64,000 nucleotides of DNA from Massilia aurea (GTDB lineage: Bacteria; Pseudomonadota; Gammaproteobacteria; Burkholderiales; Burkholderiaceae_D). The stretch spans positions 806,001-870,000 of the forward strand of contig NZ_JANUGZ010000004.1 of the NCBI RefSeq assembly GCF_024753205.1, read 5' to 3'. The notes under the pieces are model-generated. The model did no database searches and was not told where the DNA came from. It saw nothing but the letters and a program-made list of their open reading frames with translations. Positions 25,875 through 33,323 of the stretch are shown in pieces (positions within the stretch are counted from its first letter, which is position 1; each line of letters opens with the position of its first letter). The translations under genes were made by a program, and so were the position numbers.

Positions 25875-28800
25875 ATGCATTACGATTACGCCGACCTGAC
25901 GCACAACTTTGACTCCGGCGCCCTGAAGCGTGGTCACGATTACGCCGATGACGGCCATGTCCTGGTCGCGCAGTGGCAGGCCGACCGGCTGATTGGCGAA
26001 GTCGCCGGCAGTGGCGGGGCGATCTACCATCAGACCATCCGCGTGTTCACGCGCCGCGAGCAAATCAACTTCGACGGCCGCTGCACCTGCCCTGTCGGCT
26101 ACAACTGCAAGCACGTGGTGGCTGTCCTGATCAAGGACATCGAGTGCCGCGAACGCGAAGCCCGGCAGGCCCCCGGCGCGGCCAACGCCGTCGCACAGCA
26201 CTGGCTCATGCAGCTCTCGCAGCTGAGCCAGATCACGCAGCCGGCGCTGTCGGGCACGGGCGCCGTGACCATACTGGCCTGGGTCCTGGTGCCGGATCTG
26301 CACGGCCACTCCCGGCTGCACCTGCGCAAGGGCCGCCAGGGAAAGCGTGGCGGCATCGGCGCCAGCTCGGGCGACGTCAACCATCACGGCCTGCTGCGCG
26401 ATCCCCCAGCCTGGATCGCGACCGGTGACGTCGAGCTGCTGCGCCAGTTTGCCGGCCTGGCGGCGGCGTCGGGTGGCCTGGGTGTCGCCCGGCCGCAAGG
26501 CGCGCTGGGCGCACGCCTGCTGGCCCAGCTGGTCGCGCAAGACCGGCTGCTGCGCGCCCACACGCCAGAGGATCTGGCGCGCGGCCGGGTCGCGCCGCTG
26601 CTGGCCGGCCCGAAGCGCGCGGCCGTGATCGACTGGCATCCACTGGACGGCGATCCCGATGCGCTTCAGCTGAGCTGGCAATTTGCCGGCGGCGGCGCGC
26701 GCGAGCAGCAGATTCCCAACGAGGTACTGCCAACCGAACCGGCCTGCTACATCGATGGCGACCTGATCGGCGAGCTGACGCTGCCGGCTTTACTGGCGCC
26801 CTTGCCGCTGGAGATGCTGCTTGGCGCGGTAGAGCAGGCGCCGCTGCTGTGGCCCGAGCACCGCGCCAGCGTGGCGACGCGCATGGCCGAGCTTGGCCTG
26901 GATGGCGTGTTCCCGCTGCCCCAGGTGCTGGAAACCAATGAGCGCAGCGACGTGGCGCCGGTGCCCCTGCTGGTGCTCGACAGCATGCTGGCCAGACAGC
27001 GCGGCGACTACCGCTGGTACGACCATGCCACCTTGATGTTCGACTACGACGGCTGGATCGCGGAGCCCGACGACGGGCCGGTGCTGCGCCGCGTCGAGAA
27101 CACCAGGGTCCAGCTCATCGTGCGCAATGCCGCGCTCGAGGCGGCAGCGCGGGCGTTGCTGACCGGGCTCGGGTTTGCCGAACCGCCACCCGACTCGCCA
27201 CTGCTTGAACTCCCCGGCGCCTTGCAGCTTGCCGACGAGGCGGCCTGGGTCGGCTTCGTACGCGATGCGCTGCCGCGCCTGGAGGCGGCCGGCTGGCAGG
27301 TCGAGATCGATGAGGATTATCGCTACGATCTGGCCGAGGTCGATGACTGGTATGCCGAACTCGATGAAGAAGGCGAGGGCGGGCAGGCCTGGTTCGCGCT
27401 CGAGCTGGGCATTGTGGTGAACGGCCAGCGGCACGCGCTGCTGCCCTTGCTGCTCAAGATGATCCGTGCTGCACCGCAGGAGTTCGACCCGGTGGCCCTG
27501 GCTACACGTCCCGACGAGGGCGACCTCGTGATCGAACTCGACGACGAAACACGTGTGGCCGTGACCTGGGGCCGCATCAAGCCCATCCTCGTCACGCTGG
27601 GCGAGCTGTATTTCAACGAGCGCATGGGCAGCCGGGTGCGCCTGCCGGTGATGGATGCCGCGCGCCTGGCCGAGCTCGAGCGCGCCGCGCACCTGCGCTG
27701 GATGGGCGGCGAGCGCCTGCGCGCACTGGGCCGCAAGCTCAACGATTTCGACGGCATCCGGCCAGTTGAACTGCCTGTTGGCCTGCAGGCCGACCTGCGG
27801 CCCTACCAGCGCAGCGGCCTGGCCTGGCTGCAGTTCCTGCGCGAGTACGAATTCGGCGGCATCCTGGCCGATGACATGGGCCTGGGCAAGACGATCCAGG
27901 CACTGGCCCACATCCTGGTCGAGAAAGAAGCGGGGCGGCTCGATCGTCCGGCGCTGGTCGTGGCGCCCACGAGCCTGATGCCCAACTGGCAGGCCGAGGC
28001 GGCCCGCTTCACACCTGGCCTGCGCGTGCTGCTGTTGCACGGCAAGGAGCGCACGGCGCTGTTCGATGGCATTGGCGACGTCGACGTGGTCCTGACCACC
28101 TACGCGCTGCTCGGACGCGACGAAGTGGCGCTGCGCGGCCACCGCTATCACCTGTTGATCCTCGATGAAGCGCAGTACATCAAGAACAGCCGCAGCAAGG
28201 CGGCGCAGACGGCGCGCCTGCTCGACGCGCGCCATCGCCTGTGCCTGACCGGCACGCCGGTGCAGAACCATCTGGGCGAATTGTGGTCGCAGTTCCATTT
28301 CCTGATGCCGGGCTTGCTGGGCGACGAGCGGGGCTTCAACACCGTGTTTCGCAAACCGATCGAGCAGGGCGGCGACATGGGCCGCAAGGACCTGCTGGTG
28401 CGACGCCTGAAACCGTTCATGCTGCGCCGGACCAAGGACAAGGTGGCGACCGAACTGCCGCCCAAGACCGAGATCATCCTGCCGGTCGAGCTCGGTGGCG
28501 TGCAGCGCGACCTGTACGAAACGGTGCGCGTGGCGATGGACCGCAAGGTGCGCGACGAGATCGACCGCAAGGGCCTGGCGCGCAGCCACATCGTGATTCT
28601 CGAGGCGCTGCTCAAGCTGCGCCAGGTATGCTGCGATCCGCGCCTGCTCAAGACGGGCGCGGCGGGTGGCTCGGCCAAGCTCGAGGCGCTGATGGAACTG
28701 CTCGATACGCTCATCAGCGAAGGACGCAGGGTGCTGGTGTTTTCGCAGTTCACGAGCATGCTGGCGCTGATTGCCGATGAACTCAACGCGCGCAGCATCG

Positions 28801-29195
28801 CCTACGTCGAACTCACCGGCAGCACAGTCGACCGCGCCGCACCGGTCGCTGCGTTTCAGGCGGGGCAGGTGGGCGTGTTCCTGATCAGCCTGAAGGCCGG
28901 CGGCGTGGGCCTCAATCTCACGGCGGCCGATACCGTCATCCACTACGATCCGTGGTGGAATCCGGCCAGCGAAAACCAGGCCACCGACCGCGCCTGGCGC
29001 ATTGGCCAGACGCAGCCGGTGTTCGTCTACAAGCTGATCGCGCGCGGCACGCTGGAAGAAAAAATCCAGGACATGCAGCGCCGCAAAGGCGATCTGGCCA
29101 ATGCCCTGCTGGCTGGCGATACCGAACTGGCGCCCGCCATCGGGGCCGAGGACCTGCGCGAGATCTTCTCACCGGTCGAACACGCACGGCCATAA
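25875..29195 (+). CDS. SWIM zinc-finger SNF2-family helicase/translocase
   Basis: The protein is about 1106 residues. The N-terminal SWIM finger is CTC at 70-72, then Cys78 and His80 (NCKHVV). A long middle region of unknown fold follows. The SNF2 motor has Walker A DDMGLGKT (Lys672), the DEAQ box at 764-767, motif III LTGTPVQN, and motif VI QATDRAWRIGQ. It would be an ATP-driven DNA translocase, perhaps for remodelling or repair. A TTG at 25860 is an alternative start adding five residues. No helicase or nuclease partner lies next to it. Confidence 0.92.
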   Translation: MHYDYADLTHNFDSGALKRGHDYADDGHVLVAQWQADRLIGEVAGSGGAIYHQTIRVFTRREQINFDGRCTCPVGYNCKHVVAVLIKDIECREREARQAPGAANAVAQHWLMQLSQLSQITQPALSGTGAVTILAWVLVPDLHGHSRLHLRKGRQGKRGGIGASSGDVNHHGLLRDPPAWIATGDVELLRQFAGLAAASGGLGVARPQGALGARLLAQLVAQDRLLRAHTPEDLARGRVAPLLAGPKRAAVIDWHPLDGDPDALQLSWQFAGGGAREQQIPNEVLPTEPACYIDGDLIGELTLPALLAPLPLEMLLGAVEQAPLLWPEHRASVATRMAELGLDGVFPLPQVLETNERSDVAPVPLLVLDSMLARQRGDYRWYDHATLMFDYDGWIAEPDDGPVLRRVENTRVQLIVRNAALEAAARALLTGLGFAEPPPDSPLLELPGALQLADEAAWVGFVRDALPRLEAAGWQVEIDEDYRYDLAEVDDWYAELDEEGEGGQAWFALELGIVVNGQRHALLPLLLKMIRAAPQEFDPVALATRPDEGDLVIELDDETRVAVTWGRIKPILVTLGELYFNERMGSRVRLPVMDAARLAELERAAHLRWMGGERLRALGRKLNDFDGIRPVELPVGLQADLRPYQRSGLAWLQFLREYEFGGILADDMGLGKTIQALAHILVEKEAGRLDRPALVVAPTSLMPNWQAEAARFTPGLRVLLLHGKERTALFDGIGDVDVVLTTYALLGRDEVALRGHRYHLLILDEAQYIKNSRSKAAQTARLLDARHRLCLTGTPVQNHLGELWSQFHFLMPGLLGDERGFNTVFRKPIEQGGDMGRKDLLVRRLKPFMLRRTKDKVATELPPKTEIILPVELGGVQRDLYETVRVAMDRKVRDEIDRKGLARSHIVILEALLKLRQVCCDPRLLKTGAAGGSAKLEALMELLDTLISEGRRVLVFSQFTSMLALIADELNARSIAYVELTGSTVDRAAPVAAFQAGQVGVFLISLKAGGVGLNLTAADTVIHYDPWWNPASENQATDRAWRIGQTQPVFVYKLIARGTLEEKIQDMQRRKGDLANALLAGDTELAPAIGAEDLREIFSPVEHARP

Positions 29196-29199
29196 CGCA

Positions 29200-29226
29200 A
29201 CAGGCCCGCTAGAGTGGCGGGCCTGT
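29200..29226. terminator. Intrinsic hairpin between convergent genes, no T-run
   Basis: A 10-bp perfect stem (29200-29209 with 29217-29226) lies 4 bp beyond the helicase stop and 32 bp from the convergent host-attachment gene. Without a T-tract it is a weak or rho-assisted terminator at best. Confidence 0.5.
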
Positions 29227-29257
29227 CAGGATGGAACTACCTTGCGGTCTTTAGAGC

Positions 29258-29761
29258 TTAGGCTTTTTCGAGATGCGAAGCGAGCTGGCCGCGCAGTTCG
29301 TGACCGCTCGAGTGCGTGTAATCCTTGTTGAGCTCATGCGTGATCAGCGCCTTGACCTGCGGATCGATTGCGGTGCGCAGCAGGCCCAGGAACTCGGGCG
29401 ATGCGGACACGATCAGATGCTGGTACTGGCCCTTCTGGTGGCCTTGCAACAGGTACGCGGCGACGTCCTTGGCAAACTTTTGCGCTTCGTGTTCGGCTGG
29501 CGTGACGGCTGGCTGATAGTCGCTGCCCGGCGCGCCTGCTTGTGCCGCATGCTCGAAGCCGCCGCCCTGGCCGCCACCGATATTATGGCCGCTATTGCCG
29601 GCCGAGCGTGGGCTCAGGCGGTCGGTCACGATGTCGCTGACGCGCCCTTGCGCAGCAGGATTGACCATGTCTTCCACTTCTTGCAGCGACTTGGCAGACT
29701 TGGCATCGGCGAAAATACGTGCACGACCGGCATTGGCCGCGATAATCCAGGTTGTAGGCAT
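29258..29761 (-). CDS. Host-attachment-protein family (eRF1-like fold) protein
   Basis: The 167-residue protein begins TTWIIAANAGRARIFADA, the conserved opening of the Agrobacterium-type host attachment protein family (related to bacterial eRF1-like proteins). The second half has the helical region HLIVSASPEFLGLLR...HELNKDYTHSSGHELR. A disordered Gly-rich insert lies at about 65-85. The molecular role is unclear, and attachment is only the historical name. AGGAGA precedes the ATG. It is a single-gene unit. Confidence 0.82.
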   Translation of the reverse strand: MPTTWIIAANAGRARIFADAKSAKSLQEVEDMVNPAAQGRVSDIVTDRLSPRSAGNSGHNIGGGQGGGFEHAAQAGAPGSDYQPAVTPAEHEAQKFAKDVAAYLLQGHQKGQYQHLIVSASPEFLGLLRTAIDPQVKALITHELNKDYTHSSGHELRGQLASHLEKA

Positions 29762-30094
29762 AGAGTCTCCTGTTTGAATGGTGAGTGAGCGCATCTGGCG
29801 CTGCGGAGCCCGGGCCCCGGCTGGCGCGATGCGCGTGGAGGCCATCGCCGGCAGTAACGGACACGAACGACGCACAGCATCGGCCCGCGTTCCCTGCCTG
29901 GCGACAAGTGATGATTTAGTATAGCCCTGTCAAAAAATCCACGTCGCACCGCGTTCCTGCCGTGCGCGCCTGACGAGGTGGCGAGATACCAAATGGATCA
30001 ATTTACTGGTGGACGTGCAGTAGCGTACTGAACGGGAACGCTGCAGGGCGCAAGATGGACCCATCGACACTGCAAACACGGAAGGAACACTATC
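29762..30094. other. Divergent intergenic region before the membrane peptide
   Basis: This 333-bp gap should hold promoters for the host-attachment gene (leftward) and the 24-residue peptide (rightward). I see no confident promoter, RNA gene or coding sequence; frames across it have no ribosome site or recognisable product. Confidence 0.5.
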
Positions 30095-30169
30095 ATGGGT
30101 AAATTTTTCATTGGCTGGCTCCTGGGCATCCCGGTCGTTGTACTGGTCATCCTGTACCTGATCTTCTAA
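30095..30169 (+). CDS. 24-residue single-helix membrane peptide
   Basis: A well-placed AAGGA ribosome site precedes an ATG opening a 24-codon frame with sequence MGKFFIGWLLGIPVVVLVIL plus YLIF. A short basic N-terminus is followed by one hydrophobic helix long enough to span the membrane, and a strong terminator begins 28 bp after the stop. This complete unit argues for a real small gene. I do not recognise a family. A type I toxin-like peptide or a regulatory small membrane protein are both possible. Confidence 0.6.
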   Translation: MGKFFIGWLLGIPVVVLVILYLIF

Positions 30170-30196
30170 TCGACGATCGCGGTAGCAGCAAAAAAA

Positions 30197-30227
30197 AACG
30201 CCACCTTTCGAGGTGGCGTTTTTGTTT
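30197..30227. terminator. Rho-independent terminator
   Basis: AACGCCACCT and AGGTGGCGTT form a 10-bp stem on a TTCG tetraloop. A-rich sequence lies before it and TTTGTTT after, so it can act in both directions. Confidence 0.93.
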
Positions 30228-30232
30228 GCACG

Positions 30233-30257
30233 CTTCACGGCGCCTGGCGCCGTGAAG
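30233..30257. repeat. Perfect 11-bp inverted repeat at the end of the metallopeptidase gene
   Basis: CTTCACGGCGC and GCGCCGTGAAG flank a CTG loop. It lies 15 bp beyond the metallopeptidase stop, next to the bidirectional terminator, and likely forms a stabilising 3' hairpin on that leftward mRNA. Confidence 0.7.
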
Positions 30258-30272
30258 CAATTTATCCAACGA

Positions 30273-31760
30273 TTACCAGCCGATATCCTTCAGCAGTGGC
30301 AGCGTCAGATCCTGCGGTGGCGACACCGACAGGGTCAGGTCCGAATTGATGCTTGGTTCCATCAGCAGGTTTGGCGATGCCGTCACGTCCCAGTGCGAGA
30401 CCGACGAGCCCGGCGCCAGCGTGGCTGGGGTGTACAGCAGCGGACGACCAAGCGAATCGGCGCCGGCCTTGCGGGTTGGATCGGTCGCCAGCGACGCGAT
30501 CACGACGCCAGGCTGCGAACGCGTACCGTATGGCTTGGCAGCAGCGACTGCGGCTTTCAGCGCATCGCCAGCAGCTTGCGTAATGCCGGCCGACGGGATG
30601 GTAACGGTTGGATCGGTGCCGCCCGGTGCGACGTCGCCGGCAACGTTATTGGCCAGCAGAACACCGACTGCACCAGCGTTTTGTGCATTCTTCACCTTGA
30701 CGGCGAAGCCGCACGCGCCGCGGCTGATGATCGGCACCTTGCCGCGGACTGCTGCGACATTGGCGGCATTGAACGGTTCGCAGCCAGGACCGATTTCACC
30801 ATCTTGCGGCGTGATCGTGGCCAGAGCGCCGAGCGAGGCGACGGCAGGCAGGGTCGGACCGAAGGTCGACGCCGTATAGCTGATGACCGGCAGCACGCCA
30901 GTTGGCGCAGCCGCTTTCAGAATCGGCTGCGAGCGCAGGATGCTGGCGCCGGCGACCGAATTGGCGCCGGTCCAGGCCAGGCCCAGCGGGTTGATGGCCG
31001 AGACGCGGCGTTCGGCTGACGTCATGTTCAGCCAGCTCTTCTTGGCCGTGTTGTCGTACATGAACTCTTCCCAGACGCTTGGCAGGCCGCCATTGGCGAC
31101 ATACCCCGAGCCAGTTGCACTGATGCGGTAGCCAGTCGAGGTCTGCACGCTGACGACCGAGAAGCCCAGGCCGTGGCCCAGTTCGTGCAGCAGGGTTGCT
31201 GCGAAGTTCACCTGGCCGCCGGCATTGCCGTCCAGACCCAGGTAGAAGCTGCTGCCTGCGAGGCAGTTCGGCTGGCCGAGGTTGACGTTGAACTGGGTCT
31301 TGATGTCGACGTTGCCATAACCGGTGCCATCGTCAGGGATGCCATTGGTCAGGTTGACACCGGCCAGCTTGTTGGCCAGTGCCGCTGGATACCAGGTGTT
31401 TGGCTTGCCGCCTGGGAAGTTATTCCAGATGTTCCAGGCGCCGGCGCTGCCCAGCGTGGCCGAGGTGGCGGTGCAGTTCAGTGCTTCCCAGCCGGCCGAC
31501 ACGGTGATCGTCACGTTACTCTGGAGATTACGTTCCCAGATATCGGCAACGTAACGATACACGTTCATGCGTTGCTGGCCGAGCGTGGTGCCGTTATTGC
31601 CGCCAACCGGCGCCACCGGGGTCGGATCGTTGAAGCCGAAACCGGCCGCATCGCGGCTCTGGATGGTGATGGTTGCAGCTTGTGCGGCGATGCAGGTCAG
31701 GATGCTGGCGGTGGCCAGCACGGTGCGTGCAGCGGTGAGCGAGAAGGATGGTGTGCGCAT
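30273..31760 (-). CDS. Secreted metallopeptidase with PA domain
   Basis: The 495-residue protein has a Sec signal peptide (cleavage near AAQA-AT). A zincin motif HELGHGLGF lies at 192-200, with no His at the usual metzincin third-ligand place. A PA (protease-associated) domain occupies about 285-440 (PISRGACGFAVKVKNAQNAG, GVLLANN). It is followed by SVSHWDVTASPNLLMEP, where His456 and Met467 could be the third zinc ligand and Met-turn. It is probably an extracellular protease. It starts 2 bp after the stop of the small secreted protein, with its GGAG site inside that gene. It is third in a PEP-CTERM-led operon. Confidence 0.8.
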   Translation of the reverse strand: MRTPSFSLTAARTVLATASILTCIAAQAATITIQSRDAAGFGFNDPTPVAPVGGNNGTTLGQQRMNVYRYVADIWERNLQSNVTITVSAGWEALNCTATSATLGSAGAWNIWNNFPGGKPNTWYPAALANKLAGVNLTNGIPDDGTGYGNVDIKTQFNVNLGQPNCLAGSSFYLGLDGNAGGQVNFAATLLHELGHGLGFSVVSVQTSTGYRISATGSGYVANGGLPSVWEEFMYDNTAKKSWLNMTSAERRVSAINPLGLAWTGANSVAGASILRSQPILKAAAPTGVLPVISYTASTFGPTLPAVASLGALATITPQDGEIGPGCEPFNAANVAAVRGKVPIISRGACGFAVKVKNAQNAGAVGVLLANNVAGDVAPGGTDPTVTIPSAGITQAAGDALKAAVAAAKPYGTRSQPGVVIASLATDPTRKAGADSLGRPLLYTPATLAPGSSVSHWDVTASPNLLMEPSINSDLTLSVSPPQDLTLPLLKDIGW

Positions 31761-31762
31761 GA

Positions 31763-32170
31763 TTACTCCGTGACAGGCGTAATGGTGTGAACGTGGCCGG
31801 TCGAATCGGCATTCTGGGTGTCGCCGTGCGTGACGCTGATGCTGCCGTCGGCGTTACGAACCGCTACCGACGAGGTCAGGAATTCATCGGTCAGGCGGGC
31901 GCCGCGCGCGCCACTGCTGTGGGATTTTTGCAGCGTTGCTTTCGGTGCGATGCGTGCGTTGGCCTTGACGGACTGCGCTTTCAGCGCGACTGCTTCGGCA
32001 GGGGTGGCGCCGCGCAGCTTGCCCGTTTCGGCATCGCGCACGACGGTCTGCGACTCATTCGAGACGACAGCTTCCTGGGCAATGGCGGACTGGCCAGCGA
32101 AACCCATCAGGGCAAGGGCAATGCCGGCGGCGCGCAGTGCGCGCAGGCCGGTTTGTTGTTTCTGGAACAT
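31763..32170 (-). CDS. Small secreted protein, possibly of the post-PEP-CTERM type
   Basis: The 135-residue protein has a Sec signal peptide (AAGIALALMGFAGQSAIA). The mature part carries VVRDAETGKLRGATPAEAVALK and SSVAVRNADGSISVTH, with no Cys and no membrane segment. From memory this resembles the small domain annotated post-PEP-CTERM-1, found downstream of PEP-CTERM genes; that assignment is tentative. It lies between a PEP-CTERM gene and the PA metallopeptidase. GGAGA precedes the ATG at 32168-32170. Confidence 0.7.
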   Translation of the reverse strand: MFQKQQTGLRALRAAGIALALMGFAGQSAIAQEAVVSNESQTVVRDAETGKLRGATPAEAVALKAQSVKANARIAPKATLQKSHSSGARGARLTDEFLTSSVAVRNADGSISVTHGDTQNADSTGHVHTITPVTE

Positions 32171-32250
32171 GACAATCTCCTGGAAAAACATATTCGATGC
32201 AAAATGTGCGAAGCGCAGCGCGCTTCGGCGGACAACGTGGCGTGGAGCGC

Positions 32251-32877
32251 TCAGGCGCGTTTGCGGCGGCGTGCGGCAACCAGGCCCATGGCGCCAGCGG
32301 CCAGGATCATGATGCTCGACGGTTCAGGTACGTCGACGACCAGGGAGTCGATGCCGACATAGTTCGCGCTGGCATAGTCACCGGTGTACTGGAAGGCGAA
32401 GCGGGCGCTGCCGGCAGTTGGGCCGATATAAGCGAAATACTGCGTCCAGCCGGAGCCGACACTGATACTCGGCATCAGATCGATCATGGCGCCAGCGGCG
32501 TCAACGAAGCCAAATGCGATGTTGTCGTCGTAGGTGGCGGCTTCATCGGCGTTAAGCCAGAACGAGACGGTTGCGCCAATCAGGGTCGAAAATTCGGGGG
32601 TGTACAGCCAGTTGTTGATCGTGCCGCCGTCCGTCGTGTTGTTGTAGTTCGCGGCGACATAGCTGCGGTCGTCCGAGCCTTCAGCTGCGCCCTGGCCGTT
32701 GAAGCCGACACTGCCCTGGAACCAGCCAGTGGCGCCGACCGGAGAACTCTTGTTCTCTGCAACCCAGCCTTTGCCTTGCAGGCTGCCTACATCCTCGAAA
32801 CCTTCTTTAATCACGACCCCGGCAAATGCCGAGGACATCATTCCGGAAACCAGCAATGCAACAAGTGCTTTCTTCAT
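32251..32877 (-). CDS. PEP-CTERM sorted exported protein, choice-of-anchor type
   Basis: The 208-residue protein has a Sec signal peptide (KKALVALLVSGMMSSAFA). The domain opens VVIKEGFEDVGSLQGKGW, like choice-of-anchor J domains, and a PEP-CTERM tail closes it: VPEPSS, a hydrophobic helix, then RRRKRA. Such tails are cleaved by an exosortase and target proteins to the surface or extracellular matrix; the exosortase must be encoded elsewhere. GGAG about 9 nt upstream supports the start at 32875-32877. It heads a three-gene leftward operon. Confidence 0.88.
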   Translation of the reverse strand: MKKALVALLVSGMMSSAFAGVVIKEGFEDVGSLQGKGWVAENKSSPVGATGWFQGSVGFNGQGAAEGSDDRSYVAANYNNTTDGGTINNWLYTPEFSTLIGATVSFWLNADEAATYDDNIAFGFVDAAGAMIDLMPSISVGSGWTQYFAYIGPTAGSARFAFQYTGDYASANYVGIDSLVVDVPEPSSIMILAAGAMGLVAARRRKRA

Positions 32878-33323
32878 TCTGATGTGCTCCAAGTGTGTTC
32901 GATGAACGGCGCTGTATTCGTGTCACAGCCCCTGTATCGGATGTCGTAACGATCATTCGACGACTGTAAGAGCCTATGCACATTGCGTGCCAGCAAAACA
33001 AGGCGTTGATTTCTTTGAAGAATATTTTTACAGATGATTATTTCGTAATTAATTGTAAGATTTTCCGACAAATTTCATACGCTTGTCACATAAATAACGA
33101 CACTTTATTTTTCATTTACCGCAATCACGCAATTTTGTTGCTATGAGGTAGGTTTAATTGATTTTTTGTCAGCGCTGCATGTGGATAGGAAATTTTCTGA
33201 TTAAATAAGCGTATTCAACGACGATCCCACCCGGTTCGACACCGTTGCATGCCATAGCGACAAGATAATTTTTAGATAGCTATAATCAATCGGTCGGCGT
33301 CTTCGTCCCATTGAAAGAGCTTC
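32878..33323. other. AT-rich divergent intergenic region
   Basis: This 446-bp gap is much richer in A+T than its surroundings, especially 33000-33220. It separates the PEP-CTERM operon from the trehalose operon and must hold both promoters. A TATAAT box lies near the right end. No gene or RNA structure is evident. The base composition suggests a binding region for nucleoid proteins such as an H-NS/MvaT-type silencer. Confidence 0.6.
33257..33286 (+). promoter_or_regulatory. Candidate promoter of the trehalose operon
   Basis: A perfect TATAAT lies at 33281-33286, 37 bp before the start codon. A weak -35, GCGACA, lies at 33257-33262 with an 18-bp spacer. Confidence 0.5.

Noticed and set aside
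29930..30238. 102-codon minus-strand frame covering the membrane peptide gene
   Set aside because: It runs through the bidirectional terminator, lacks a ribosome site and resembles no family.
30233..30257. Perfect inverted repeat considered as an attachment or recombination site
   Set aside because: No integrase or second copy is nearby. Its position just past a stop codon fits a 3' mRNA hairpin.
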